Shown piece after piece: positions 11,967-24,559 of a stretch of 64,000 bases of DNA; within the stretch, counting starts at the first letter, position 1; each line of letters begins with the position of its first letter. A program made the position numbers and the translations under genes. Location: contig NC_045133.1 in assembly GCF_007655135.1 (NCBI RefSeq), positions 4,378,376-4,442,375 of the forward strand, written 5' to 3'. The notes under the pieces were generated by a model. It saw only the letters and a list, made by a program, of their open reading frames with translations. It did not search any database and had not been told where the DNA came from. This stretch comes from Punica granatum (taxonomy: Eukaryota; Streptophyta; Magnoliopsida; Myrtales; Lythraceae).

Positions 11967-13871
11967 TTGATTGCTGCAGTAATGATGGCCAAGCATCTAG
12001 TGCTCTGATATTATAGTTTTCTCAAACTTTCCCTCAAATACGTTTACGTAATTTCTTTTACCTTATATATTTTTCATTTCATAATATTGATATTTCATTA
12101 AGATACTAAAAGATCAGAGAGATGGAATGTCTTTCCAAGGAAAAAAAATATATCAGAGAGATGGAGCGAGAAATGGATTTTTTTTCGATAGATGAAAGAG
12201 AGGGATTGAGATATACACACCATTAACAACGGTGGTATTAGAAACTCATTTGAAAGTATCTCGTAAATAAGTCACCGATTTTTTTTTAACCACCGAAAAA
12301 AGTATACAAAACTACTTTGATGATTGTAGGATGATTAATTTTAACTAATACATTAAAAACACGACGACCTCATAAAAAATGCAACACAACAACAAATTAG
12401 CATATATACACGTATTTGTTTAATTTATTCATAAAAGTAACAGTATATAAATTATTATAAAGTAATAAAGTTTATGTGTGGTAATTGATCTATAGATAGT
12501 GGTTGCAAGGTGGATGCTGATTGTGCAGATTAGATTTGTCAAAAAGAATGCATGCAAAGTTAGATCATAAAATATGTCCATGATAATTTCATAAATACTT
12601 AGGGTATATTTGAATTCAGAAATAAAAAATATTAATTTTAATTTTAACTTTAACTTAACACACTACACAATAAAAACACACATTTTCCAAATAAAAAAAT
12701 TTAACTTTAACTTTAACTCAACACACTACACAACAAAAATACATGTTTCTCAAATCAAATTTATAATCACATCTCATTTGTCCTTTTCCACAATCAAAAT
12801 CAAAATCAAAATTACTTTAACTCTCAATCTAAATATAAAAAAATAATTATTATTTCCAGATGTGCTCAATAAAAAAATAAAGTTACTATTTTCATCTTAA
12901 ATTATTACCTCGAAATAATCAAATATCTTATCTTAATTATATATATATATAGATTTAGATTTTTACTTAAATATAAAAAACTAAAGTACCTGAAAATTCA
13001 TTGCTAAGACAGAGGATGAAAGCTGACGAGTAATCTATGTTACTTATTACTTCTGTGAACAGATTTAAACAATAATTTTTCAGCGAAAAAATTAGATTCG
13101 TTCGCATCTCCGAGAAAAATCATAATAATTCACCAATTATTTTGCGATATTATAATATGTTCAAGATCGAGATCACGTATTCTTCAAGGGGCACACAGAT
13201 TGTTGTGTGAAAAGTGCTGCTGGTCAACGTTAACTTTGACCGGTGCTCCTAACAGAAGCATGAGCTCTCTGTTGAATTATTATTATTCTTTTTAGGGTTT
13301 TTATATTTTATATTTATGTTGTCGGCTCGGTTATGCATGTAAGCAACGCAACATTGGCCGATCTCCTTATGATGTATTATTTTATTTTTTTAAAACTCTA
13401 ATATTCGAAGGTCTAACACACCCCGGTCCAGTTCGAGTCAGATTTGACTCACTAAGAAATAAAGTCCAATTTTTTAAGATGATGAACGGATGCCGTATGA
13501 CCTCAACTTACTGTTATTTCTATACTTCTTTTATTTATATACTTATATTGGTGATATTAATTTATAATGTGTAATGTCATTGAATGGAACGTGTAATATT
13601 ATGAGAAAGATTCGCCATTATGACCATAGGGAAAAAGGGTTTCATCTTTCTGGTTGTGTGGAATGATAGGACTCGTGAATTTATATCGAAGCCATGTACC
13701 GAATAAAATTATATGTCCACAATGGTCGGATTAATGAATTTCGAAGTCAGTGGTACCATGATCGGGACTGAGCATACCTACTACTTTCAAAGCTACTGTC
13801 GAGCATTAATCTTGTTTCGCATCTCTCTCTTAGTTAGATTTAGCAAAACTTTAACGAGGATCGTTTTTCTC
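11967..13871 (+). repeat. Copy A of a large dispersed repeat, inverted relative to copies B and C
   Basis: From 'ttcttgattgctgcagtaat' (11967) to 'acgaggatcgtttttc' (about 13871) the sequence matches the reverse complement of 46800-48644 with scattered substitutions and small indels. Shared landmarks are the segment around 12110-12150 (aagatactaaaagatcagag), 13160-13400 (containing ggtcaacgttaactttgacc and gttgtcggctcggttatgca), and 13720-13870 (tcagtggtaccatgatcggg). Part of it also matches 43101-45511 (copy C). A 240 bp AT-rich insertion (about 12600-12870) is missing from copy B. No conserved protein-coding frame is shared, so the class of repeat is not determined. Confidence 0.75.
12600..12875. 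mobile_element. Putative MITE inserted in repeat copy A
   Basis: Sequence present in copy A of the large repeat but absent at the matching place in copy B (near 47940-48000). It starts near 'agggtatatttgaattcaga' and ends near 'tttccagatgtgctcaat', which are weakly inverted. The interior has near-duplicate blocks of 'aattttaactttaac' and 'ctcaacacactacacaa'. Copy B keeps the right-end sequence, so the exact ends are uncertain. Confidence 0.4.
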
Positions 13872-14935
13872 TCACTACATAACCTTCTAATAACGAGGGA
13901 AGCGAGGTTTTCGCACAGCCGGCCTGCCCGAACCTTAAATTTGCAAGTTGCAAGTTCGAAATCTGAATTCAATACTGGGATCTGCTACGTCCCTATCAGA
14001 TCGTATTGGAAAAATAATCTGGTAGCGCATAGATCTCTATCTCGAGTAAAAAAAGAATTAGTCGACAGAAAAAATTGGAAAAGGATATAAAATGGCACGA
14101 AGTTGACGGGTCCCGACAAGTTCCAGGTGGCTAAAATTAAATGGAACTGTACTTTTCGGAGACTTTCATTTTTTGTGGTTTTGGCAATTACTATGGCAAT
14201 TTAACAGATTTCCGTTTCCATATCAAAACATTAAAAAAGCCAAAAAACAAATTTTGAAAAATAGAAATTAGAGAAAAAAAAACCTCTTTTTTTGTTTGTT
14301 TATATAATTGCAATCAAAGGTGTCGGTGGCCTCTAATTTTTCACTGTTACTGTGTTTGTTTATTTCTCTATTCCGCTCAGCTCAGCATCTGAAGAGGAGA
14401 CAAACGGAAAAGTGGAAGAATCCGATGGTCGTTCCGTACCGGAGATGAGCGCGTGTCCCCCCCTCCCCTCTTCACTCATCTTTCCCTCGCGTCACGTGAC
14501 TTAATGTATATGCCCGGCTTTTGGAAGTGGAAATTTTGAGGATCTACATTCAATTGAAGTAGGGTAGTTCCGTATAGGGATGGTATCACGCTTCCTTCCT
14601 CGTGTTTCGGATGCGTTCGAGCGACACACATCGAACTGTTAAGAGTGAGATGATCAATACTCGCTATGAGGCCTTGTCCATTTTACTCGTGCTTTTACTT
14701 ACCCAATCAATATCAACTCAAAATTATTCTCACACTCGAACTTAACGTGAGATTGGATGAATCATAAAGTCAATATCCGCTCATTCTCACATTATGCATT
14801 TTTAGATCATGTCTAGACTGCCGCAGTCAATTGTGTCGATCTACCGAGAGTTTAAGTTATGACATGCAACATGCATGGTTTTACCTTCATAAAGAAACGA
14901 CGACATGGATTAGCAGCACTCAATCAAGTATTCTA

Positions 14936-15010
14936 ATTTTTTTTAATGCGTGCCTTGATATTCGAAGGTTCAATGAGATTCGATTAATTATGTTCAAGCT
15001 GGAATCAGGA
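14936..15010 (-). mobile_element. SINE family 2, truncated copy
   Basis: Begins with a run of T (the poly(A) tail of a minus-strand element), then 'gcgtgccttgatattcgaag' and 'attcgattaatt', matching the 3' part of the family at 16390, 27112, 41163, 42376, 51833 and 59567. The rest of the unit is not recognisable. Confidence 0.4.
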
Positions 15011-16389
15011 ACTCTACTTAACGTTTATGAATTTGTGTAGTTCGTGAAAATTGTGAAAGGTGAATAACAGAAAATGAAGGAAAATTTTTTCTTTCGCGAT
15101 TTGGTTGGGAGAAGATTATTTTTGAGGAAATTAATGCTGCGTTTAGTTTCAAAATAAAATTTTAAAAAAGAGTGATATAAATGTGATTCACCCTTTGACT
15201 TTGTATGAATTATTTTGTTTTATTATAAAAAAAAATAATATAAATAAAATTCACTATTTAACTTTATATAAATTATTTTATTTTATTATAAATAAAATAA
15301 AATAAAAATAAAATTTTAAAATTCTACTTTGAAATCAACCAAACTTTAACCATCCAAGCAGAAAACAAACGGGACAGGACAGCAAATAGTATAAATGGAG
15401 GGTAGGGGGCGGGCTTTGTTGACTATCGCCAGCGGGTTTACCAATTTTCTGGCGTTGATGTCGGTCGGTAAAAGAAGCTATCCCTGTGCAGCCGCTCAGT
15501 GCTATCATTGGAAAAAGCCTCTCAATTTCCCATTTTCTCTCTGTTTTTTTTTTTCTTTTTTCTTTTTGCCGGCACAGAAAATAATAGAGAAAAAAGAGTT
15601 AAAAGTAACGGAGATTCATATTTAGCATGACACAAGTTTTTTCGTTAGATCAGAGAATTTTACTCGGGAAAAAAAAATCTAATAACAAAGATTTAGCATA
15701 ACACAATTTTTTTCGGTAACGACAGTATTGAAATATAGTGTGAAAATATTGAATTAAAGTCCGAAAACTTTTGAAACAATTAACTCCTTTTAAATTCATT
15801 CAACGCATAACTATTGAATTAAAGTACAAAAACATTTCGCACAATAGCTCTTTCATTTAGTACTGAAGAATTGTCCTCGTGCGAAATGTTTTCTAAAATT
15901 TAATATAAAAAATAATCCCAACTCAATACGGAATATTATTATTCTTACGTAAAAACTTTTTAGTACAATGAGAGCAATGTTTCATACTAGCCATTTCTCT
16001 TGTAAGAAATGTTATTTTTTTAGTACGTAAATTTTTTACTAATGTACGAAATTTATGCAAAATTCTTTGCATTTATACGAAATGTAGTCCTTTAAATGCG
16101 AAAATTTTCGCACTTGAAACAACTCGTTTTCGCACTTGTACGAATCGTTGCTCTAGAAGCGCGAAAACTTTTTCACACTCAGGTCGACTGAACGTTAAGC
16201 GGTTGGTCCGTAGAATTTCCCTAAAAGAAAAATACTGAGAAAAGATACGTATTGAAGTTGCACACGTAACTATATATATGCAATTCTAAAAGTAGGAGCT
16301 GACTCCTTGGACAATGCTATATGATAAATGGCTATTATTAAGTCGCATCACTCATGGAATTTGAATGGTTCTTCAGTAATGGAAGATTT

Positions 16390-16575
16390 TTTCAGTATGT
16401 ACCTTGGTATCAGAAGCCAACAAATCTCGATTAATTTAGTTCGAGCCGTGTTGGCCCACTAAGGGGGTAAAGCACTCATAGCATTGATTTTTTCCATTCA
16501 CAAGACTCGAAGTCGATATTTTGTTTTAGGAAAATAAACATCAAACTGCTTGAATCAATATGTGTTGGTTATTAT
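16390..16575 (-). mobile_element. SINE family 2, minus strand
   Basis: Matches the family pattern: 'gtaccttggtatcagaagcc', 'gttggcccactaagggggta', 'ccattcacaagactcgaa' and 'aaactgcttgaatcaat'. Read on the minus strand it starts with a tRNA-like A box (ATTGATTCAAGCAGTTTGA) followed by a B-box-like stretch around TTCGAGTCTTG. Confidence 0.6.
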
Positions 16576-17835
16576 ACTATAGTTTTAACAATAGAATATT
16601 GAATTGCTATTTGCGCATACACGTCTTTAGCATTTTCACAAAAAAACATACTCTCCTCCCTCTATGAACTTCATGAATCTCTAAATTTTTTTAGAAGCAC
16701 AAAAATTAGACTATTAGATAACTATTGTGTAGCACATCATTAACTTAAATGAGAACATAAAGAACTTGACCAAAATAGGATTAATAAGGAAAACATTAAC
16801 TAGATATGTCATCACGAATTTAAAACAAAATTAATACGACTAACTTCCTCATAAAGGAACTCAATGTAGTCATTGATGAACCTTGACTACATGGCGACAA
16901 CAAAATTTTAGACGATCATACCTCAAATGACGTTGTGAGAAAAAACCAATAAGAATATTTTAATGAAGAATAATTATGATAATTATCCGAATGATTAGCA
17001 CCAAATTCATAATTTCATGCATTTTAATTAGTGCTATTTCATGCCACGGGACGAAATCGGATCACTCAATAACTTCTCGTATAGCCACGAATATTTTATA
17101 TTAATTTGTAAGCTCATTTAAAAAGTGGTCGACGATCTTTTAAATGTAATCAACAATAGTAGCCCCGTGTCGCGTCCTTCGTCTAATTTATCCTAAAATT
17201 GAAAAAAATTCATATTTCATTACTAATAAAACTTTCTCTGAGTCTCTTTATTTCTCTTCTTTGATCTCTTCTCCTAGGCTGCATGCAATCAACACAAAAG
17301 CACAAAGTTTTATAACTGAAAGTTCATTCTCTTTTAATTGATGACAAATTCGTTGTTTTAAGTGTAGTTTCATACTTGACCACTCGGACCCCAATGAAAT
17401 CCGAGAGAAAAATAAATTCAGCGTGTCCTGAGGGGAAAGGATGCGGAAGAACAAAAATCAATGCATGCGTTTTTCGGTGAAAGAATTACAAGATACCGTT
17501 CCCAGCTCATTGGCCGACTAATTCCTAGTCGTGTATCGACTTAATCTAGTTACATGGTACTTCCACATTTCGACCACGAGTTGCAAGCAAAGTCCGTCAA
17601 CGTTCTCTCTTTGTTTTATGATGCGAGGATTCTTAACAAGATAGTAAATTATCAACTGGATAATTCCAAATCATTGTGATAAAATTCAGTTAAAATTCGT
17701 ATCTTTTTAGGTGATGGATACATAATAAGGTACAATAATTTGTGCATTATGACTTTCTGTCTCAATCTACTGAAGAAAACGGTCAGTAAGGGAGAAAAGA
17801 AAAAGAAGGACCATGCACATTGCCCAGTTTATTAC

Positions 17836-17880
<45 letters not shown>
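17836..17880. repeat. TAT/ATT trinucleotide microsatellite
   Basis: About 15 uninterrupted TAT units. No associated gene is visible. Confidence 0.95.
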
Positions 17881-18629
17881 GTAAAATTCTTATATGACTC
17901 GTGTCCTATGCTGGGGGTAGAATGACACTGGGATACAACCAGGATTTTCATCCAAGAACAAAAATATTACTTGATATAAATAGTATATAAATATTTTTTT
18001 CAGGGAGGATCAAATATTAATTTATATGAAAAAATTTATAAATAAATATACTTTTAGATAAAATTTTAAAAAATTCAAAATTCAGAAGACAATTACTCCA
18101 TGTCAATACATTGACTCTGTCCCTGATAATAAGATACATGATCATCACAGTTGTCTGCTCGTGAGTGAAATGTGAAATCCACATGGAATGAACGGTTGTG
18201 ATCTCCGCATCACAGTACATGTGTTTTATTATATATGCTCATCAATCAACATTATGAAAAGAAGGAAAATGGCATGCAATGTTTTGTGGGGGGTGTGGGC
18301 CCACTGTAGTCTCATTTTGCTAATCAAGTCGCACTGTCGGATGGATATAACATAAAAAAAAACTACAGTCCTATTCTATGACGCTCCCAACATAATTTTT
18401 CCAATTTGATGTTTGGTTTCAACATGAATATGGTAATGTCTTCCCTAACTATTGGCATTCATCAATCATTGTCATAAAGCATACGCATGTAGATTTCTCC
18501 CTAACGGTACAAAGAAAACAATTTACCCTTTTGTAAAATGGGAAGAGCGATGTGAAGAGTAGTAGCATTGGGGGCTGCAATGAGCTCTATTGTAGCATTG
18601 GTTGCTGTGCCCATCAGTTCGCGTAAACG

Positions 18630-18805
18630 GAAGAAGTGTAGCGTGTAACGATTATACGTAACGGAATTTATGTGGGCGAAATCACGAAACACTTTAAACA
18701 TTTATATTTTTATGATATTTCTAAAAATCAGTAGAAATTAATATTGTGATTTTACCGTATAAACTCCGTTACATATAAGACTTTCTCGCGTAAAACATTA
18801 CCTTC
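18630..18805. mobile_element. Small foldback (inverted-repeat) element
   Basis: The left arm 'tatacgtaacggaatttatg' followed by 'tgggcgaaatcac' matches the reverse complement of the right arm (TATATGTAACGGAGTTTATA then CGGTAAAATCAC), separated by an AT-rich centre with 'tttctaaaaatcagtagaaa'. The whole would fold as a long imperfect hairpin. The ends and any target duplication are not clear. Confidence 0.5.
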
Positions 18806-19099
18806 TTAATGTGTGTACTTAACATCGACAACCCAAATCTATAACCAGCAACTCGCGCACTGGAATGACCAGCATAGCCAGCTGAGGATAAGACCCTGAG
18901 CCACCTCAGAATCCACCTCCAGCTCGACAAATCGGAACCCCCTTACCCCAAACAAGCTCCAGGCCCGTAAAAAAGCTCTCCAAAAACAGTCAACACTGCC
19001 ATAGCGATACCGATGTTATGCGCAAAACCAAATATCCATTGCTCGATATCACGTAAGGAACCGCCGGTACCAGCTATACCGGGCATTACCCGCTGAAGT

Positions 19100-19261
19100 T
19101 CCATCGAGTGAGAAAGGAGTTTCGATTAATAAATTGAGAATACCCGAAATTGCATCGACCGATAACGGAAAGGAAAAAAAAAAAAAAGAGTAAATCATGG
19201 GGAGAAAAGAACACAGAAAGTGAAAGGCAAAAGAACGACCAGCAGAATCTTAGCTGGATCA

Positions 19262-19292
<31 letters not shown>

Positions 19293-19514
19293 CCCTTTCT
19301 TCTTCCCTTTCTCCATCTCCGGTTCAACCTTTTCACACTCGGTGTCTCTCTCTCGACGAGCTAAACTCAACAGTCCCCACGAATCACAGCAATCGCCATT
19401 ACCCACTGAGGTTGCGAGAGCGAGAGTGAGAGAGAGAGAGATACAGTGAGAGGGTAGCTACTCTCTCTTTGCCCTCTCCCCCCCATCTGCACCGGTCCCT
19501 CCCACCACACCACA
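19100..19514 (+). promoter_or_regulatory. Formin gene 5' leader with CT and GA repeats
   Basis: Immediately upstream of the formin ATG. It contains a (CT)n run at about 19261-19285 and a GA-rich run at about 19410-19442, typical of plant 5' UTR/core-promoter sequence. No clear TATA box; the transcription start is not determined. Confidence 0.45.
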
Positions 19515-22500
19515 ATGCCCTTCTTGATCTTCTTCCTCCTCCTCTTCCTCACCTCTGGCCTCCGTCCCGCCGTCACCGTCCACCACCACCACCACCACCA
19601 CCACCACCGGCGGATCCTCCACCAACCCTTCTTCCCCCAAGGCTCCATTCCTCCCTCTCAGCCTCCTTCGCCTTCCCCTCCCTCCCCTCCTTCTCCCCCC
19701 AAGTACCCTTTCACCTCCTCTTCTTCTTCCTCCTCTCCTCCCACTTCCGGCGACTCCCCGTTCTTCCCCACTTACCCTTCCCCTCCCCCGCCGCCCTCCC
19801 CTGCTTCCTATGCCTCCTTCCCTGCCAACATCTCCTCTCTCATCCTCCCTCACTCTCCCTCCTCTTCCTCCTCCTCGTCGTCCTCCTCCTCCGTCAAGCT
19901 CGTCGCGCTTGCAGTCTCTGCCGCCGTTGTCTCCATCCTCCTCCTCTCCTCCATCGCCTTCTTCCTCTACCGCCGACACCATCGGAGCCGCCACTATCTC
20001 GCCGAAGAGGCCGACTCTACTGCCAAGGCTGCACGCTTGCCTGACAACAGCCGGGGGCCGCCGAGCAATGCCGAGACTGGTGCTGGCCGGAAGCAGAGGA
20101 CCAACCCGTCATCGAACAGCTCCGAGTTCCTCTACCTGGGCACGATCGTCAACTCGCGCGGGATCGAGGACTCGCGCAATGCGGGTCGTGGAGGTGGCGA
20201 CGGGCTGGATCCGAGGAAGCTCGACTCGCCGGAACTCCAGCCCCTGCCGCCGCTCGCCCGGCAGGGGTACCGGCAGAATGGCGACGTGGGATCCACCGCC
20301 GACGAGACTGAGGAGGAGTTCTACTCCCCGAGAGGCTCGCTCGGTACCGGATCAGGGTCTAGAAGAGTGTTCGCCGCAGTTGGAACGAATCTAGAGGATT
20401 CCGGAGGAAGAAGGAGCGACTCGAGCTCATCTTCTTCATCGTCTTCGACTTCCTGCTCGCCGGCCAGGTCCCAATCCATCAGCCTCTCTCCGCCGGTGAG
20501 CGTGAGCCCTCGGAGATCGCTGCCCAAGTCTCCCGAGCAGGCCGATGAGCAGCAGGTTCATTACGCGATCCCGCTGCCCGACGAGAGCAGGACCCCTCTG
20601 CTGCTCTCTTCACAGTCGACGTCGCCGGAGAGGGACTCACCCAGCAGGAAGTTCTCGAGGTCATCGAGCACGGTCTCGGATCGGAACCCCCGCCCCCACT
20701 CTCCTTCACTGTCCCCGCTCTCTTGGTCCCCTGACAGAGGCTTAGAAAGGAACCCTGATGTCTCCCTCAGAATGTGGAACATGTCCGATTCGAATGTGCA
20801 GTCTCTGCACTCGTCTCCATCCCCGGGAAGACCATCGTCCAAGTCCTCCTCTAGTCAGAGTGGGAAGTTCCGAGCACCCTCGCCGCTCTCTCAGTCACCG
20901 GATAGAGTGGAAGCCATAGAGGCTTCGCCAAGAACTTCCAATGCTTCAGAACAGAGTCAAAGCGAGCGGTTTTCACTTCCTTCCTATTCGGCTTCCCCGG
21001 TGAAAGCGTTCAGATCACCTTCCCCTGCTTCCTCTCTGTCACCGGAGAGAATCCCAGGGGTTGAATTAAATCAGCAGCAGGTGCCAGCCGCAGTTGTGGT
21101 GGCCACGCCGCCTGCTCCACCAGCAGTGCCAGTGGCCGCAGCACGGCCGCCACCTCCACCGCTACTGCCAGTGGTGGCAGCACCTCCACCTCCTCCACCC
21201 CCAGCACCTGTGGTGGCAGTACCACCACCGCCTCCACCACCGCCGCCTATGCCACCAATGCAGCAGAGGCTTCAGGAGAGTCCGGTGCCCTTAACCCCGA
21301 CTGATCAGCCGATCTCAAGGCCTCCATCCCTTATCCCACCATCGAGGCCATTCATGCTGCAGAACATGGTCAAGGTTTCTCCAGTGGAGTTGCCACCGAG
21401 CTCTGAAACGGTAGAGAAGGTTCTTGATGATACCCCGAAGCCAAAGTTGAAGCCCCTGCACTGGGATAAGGTCAGGGCAAGCTCAGATCGCGAGATGGTG
21501 TGGGACCATTTGAGATCCAGCTCCTTCAAGTAGGACATTCACTTTCCATTTCCGTCTATTTCTTGCAATGATTGATCGGTTTTTAAGATTGAATAGCTTT
21601 GAGTTTCTTGCAGGTTGAATGAGGAGATGATTGAGACACTGTTTGTTGTGAACACACCGAGTTCCAAGCCGAAGGACATGACTCCTCGATCAGTTCTTCC
21701 TTACTCGACTCAAGAAAACAGAGTTCTTGATCCCAAGAAGTCACAGAACATTGCAATTCTTTTGAGGGCACTGAATGTGACTATCGAGGAAGTCTGCGAA
21801 GCCCTTTTAGAAGGTAATGCAGTTTGTTTATATGAAACCTGATCCAAAATCGGAGTTATCAGATGATATACTCTAGTAGGAAAGTTTGCTTATAATTTAT
21901 CTCTGGCTGTTGCTCCATTGGAAGAAAAACTTGTGCTTGTCTTTGCAATTGCTGAATTCTCTGTTCCTATGCTCACAGGTAATGCAGACATGCTCGGGAC
22001 GGAACTTCTCGAGAGTTTACAGAAGATGGCTCCGACCAAAGAAGAAGAGCGTAAGCTGAAGGACTACAAGGACGACTCACCCGTCAAACTCGGGCCCGCG
22101 GAGAAATTCTTAAAGGCTGTTCTTGATGTGCCGTTTGCATTCAGAAGAGTTGACGCCATGCTCTATATAGCCAATTTTGAGTCCGAGGTCGACTACCTGA
22201 AGAAATCTTTCACAACCTTAGAGGTAAATCTAAATACTTGCCCAATGCTTTGCTTGCCTTAGTAATCTGAAGGACAAGCGTATAAGAGGATCAGTTAAGT
22301 GCTGCTGAAGGCTCCCGTTGATCAATGCAGTAAAGAACATTAAAATCGAAAAGACGCAACGTTGATTTAGAATGTTCGGCATGCATCGCTGTGATTCTGC
22401 AAGAAATTGTTTTCTTTCCTTTTGTTCATCGATAAGTTCCAAGCAGAAAACTTTAAAAGGTTCGGTTTTAACACTGTCCTATCTGATGAAACAGGCTGCC

Positions 22501-23334
22501 TGTGAAGAGCTTCGAAACAGTAGAATGTTCTTGAAGCTTCTGGAAGCAGTCCTCAAGACAGGAAACCGCATGAACGTGGGAACGAACCGAGGGGATGCAC
22601 ACGCTTTCAAGCTCGACACCCTCCTCAAGCTTGTGGACGTGAAGGGTGCTGATGGGAAAACAACTCTCCTGCATTTTGTCGTGCAGGAAATCATAAAGTC
22701 CGAGGGAGCCCGCCTCTCAGGAAAAACCCAGCAGGCTCCTTTGAATCCTAACCTATCCGAGGATGCAAAGTGTAGAAAGCTCGGCCTTCAGGTAGTGTCG
22801 AGCCTCAGCTCGGAGCTTGCCAACGTGAAGAAAGCTGCTACCATGGACTCTGACGTACTGAGTGGAGACGTGAACAAACTGTCTCTGGGGATTGGGAATA
22901 TTGGGGAGATTGTGCGACTGATTGAGTCTTTGACAGGGTCGGATGGTTCAAGCGCTAGGTTCTCAGACTCGATGAACAGGTTCATCAAAATGGCTGAGGA
23001 GGAGATCTTTAGAATTCAGGCCCAGGAGAGCGTGGCGAAGTCTCTGGTGAAGGAGATCACCGAGTACTTCCACGGAGACTCGGCCAAGGAGGAAGCCCAC
23101 CCGTTCAGAATCTTCATGGTCGTAAGGGACTTTCTCGCCATTCTCGACCGGGTCTGCAAGGAAGTCGGTTCGATAAACGAGCGGACAATAGTGAGCTCGG
23201 CCCACAGGTTCCCCGTTCCCGTCAACCCATTGCTGCCAGTTCCCGTTAACCCGATGCTCCCCCAAGTGCTTCCTCCATTCCAAGGCAATAAAAGGTACGA
23301 TTCCTCGGATGACGATGAGTGCTTATCTCCGTAG
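19515..23334 (+). CDS. FH1: Group I formin (formin-like protein, FH1-type)
   Basis: Four exons (19515-21529, 21614-21813, 21979-22223, 22495-23334) give 1099 residues; all joints have GT/AG and restore family sequence. Plant group I formins are plasma-membrane proteins that nucleate and bundle actin, with their N-terminus facing the cell wall. Features in order: hydrophobic signal peptide (about 1-20), a run of nine His, Pro/Ser-rich extracellular region ([17 protein letters not shown]), a membrane span near 128-152 ([16 protein letters not shown]), a long Ser-rich cytosolic linker, a Pro-rich FH1 region near 540-590, and an FH2 domain from about 642 ([12 protein letters not shown]). FH2 includes [33 protein letters not shown] and [20 protein letters not shown]. 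The FH2 sequence most resembles Arabidopsis FH1; assignment to that exact orthologue is inference. A pyrimidine-rich leader precedes the ATG. The gene is intact. Confidence 0.93.
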
Positions 23335-23402
23335 AAGAATTGTTCGAACGAACTGTGCCACTTATGTTTTACCCAACTACCCTTTGTATCTCTGTAAAAA
23401 AG

Positions 23403-23427
23403 CCCCCCCCCCCCCCCCCCCCCCCCC
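23403..23427. repeat. Poly(C) homopolymer, 25 bases
   Basis: Uninterrupted run of 25 C about 70 bases after the formin stop codon, probably inside its 3' UTR. The run length may be unreliable in the assembly. Confidence 0.95.
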
Positions 23428-24559
23428 ACCAAAATGAAATAGATCGGTGAAAATGGATTCAGCAATATATATATATATAGATTATATAATTATATCAATA
23501 TAATATACGGAGGAGGAGTTCTTTTGTAGAAAATAATGTAGTTTATGTAATGCTGAATTAAGCTGTAAAAAGATTTTCCTTTGAAGGGATTCATGTCCTT
23601 TGCCACTCAACTGTTCTGTGCAAGTTGATCGATTTTCTTTTATGGTTCTATCGAGTTGCCGGGTCAATGGGTCTTGCTCGGGTTTGTTAATCCCGTGGCA
23701 AACTCGATACTTGTTCTTTAGCTAAAGAAGCTGGCAGAATATATGATTATGTTTGAAAGATGAGAGCTTTCAAGCAAATGGATTCAAATTAAATTAAAAA
23801 AGGGAAGGATCAAGATTCAGAAAGAGACAGGGAAGAGGTTGGTGATGTTCTTTCTGAGTGATGCATCTACTAAGAAAGACAAACTAGGCTCCAGCTTGTG
23901 ACATGGAAGACAGACAGTTCTTCCTCTATAATAATCAATTATATTACAATTATAGGGAAAAAAAAAAAAAAGACTTTGACATGCATACAAAAATTATTTT
24001 AGGGTGCTGCATGCCTCTTCCATGGACCAAAGACTGGAGCCACCTACTCAAGCATGCAGATCTTGACTTTAATTCATTATTTTTTTAAAAAATTGTTTTT
24101 GAATAAATTGAATCGATGCCCCTTAACTTATTGAATATTCATTAGTTTAAGTGTGTCTGGATCTATCTGCTACAGGAGATATGTTATAAAACTGGACTGC
24201 TGCAAAATACTCACATTGGGTAAATAATCATCAGTAGATCAAAGCATATGGTTTAGTTTAACTCTTAACAATTGTCCAATCGAAAAGAGGGCATTTCGGG
24301 GTTGGGCCAAGGACACAATGGCTCAGCCCAATTACATTAACGGACCACCGGGCCCTTCTTGCCCGAAACAGCCCACATTCTCGATTGCGCGATATAATCT
24401 GGAATTTCCCCTGAGAGGATTCCTAAGTATAATGAGCTACTGGCTACTTATTGATTTCATCTGTATAACTTAATATGCGTGGAAGATTGGGGTTCTGAAT
24501 CTCCTTATTCCAAATGCATCATTTTGCTTCGACCTGACCCCGTATAGTCGTCAGTTCAC
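23428..24559. other. Intergenic between formin and thioesterase (tail to tail)
   Basis: Formin 3' UTR, an AT run near 23466-23482, and AT-rich sequence. No gene is recognised. A GC-richer patch at 24290-24400 has no coding signal. The thioesterase stop codon marks the right edge. Confidence 0.5.

Larger units (their letters stand above)
13872..18628. other. Intergenic with SINE remnants, no gene recognised
   Basis: Mostly AT-rich. Frames such as 13713-14090, 15395-15625 and 17248-17454 have no recognisable motifs; the first lies partly inside repeat copy A. A GC-rich patch at 14380-14520 (with gcgtcacgtgac) could be an isolated regulatory region, but no gene follows it. SINE remnants (about 14936-15010 and 16390-16575) and a TAT microsatellite (17836-17880) are listed separately. 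Confidence 0.45.

Noticed and set aside
13713..14090. 125-codon plus-strand frame
   Set aside because: It begins inside repeat copy A and runs past its end; the part shared with copy B is not conserved as a frame, so a gene is not supported.
19458..20394. Long frames in other phases and on the minus strand over the formin exon 1
   Set aside because: They are shadows of the Pro/Ser/His-rich coding repeats (Gly/Arg/Val-rich translations). Only the plus-strand frame from 19515 has a signal peptide, membrane span and FH2 continuation.
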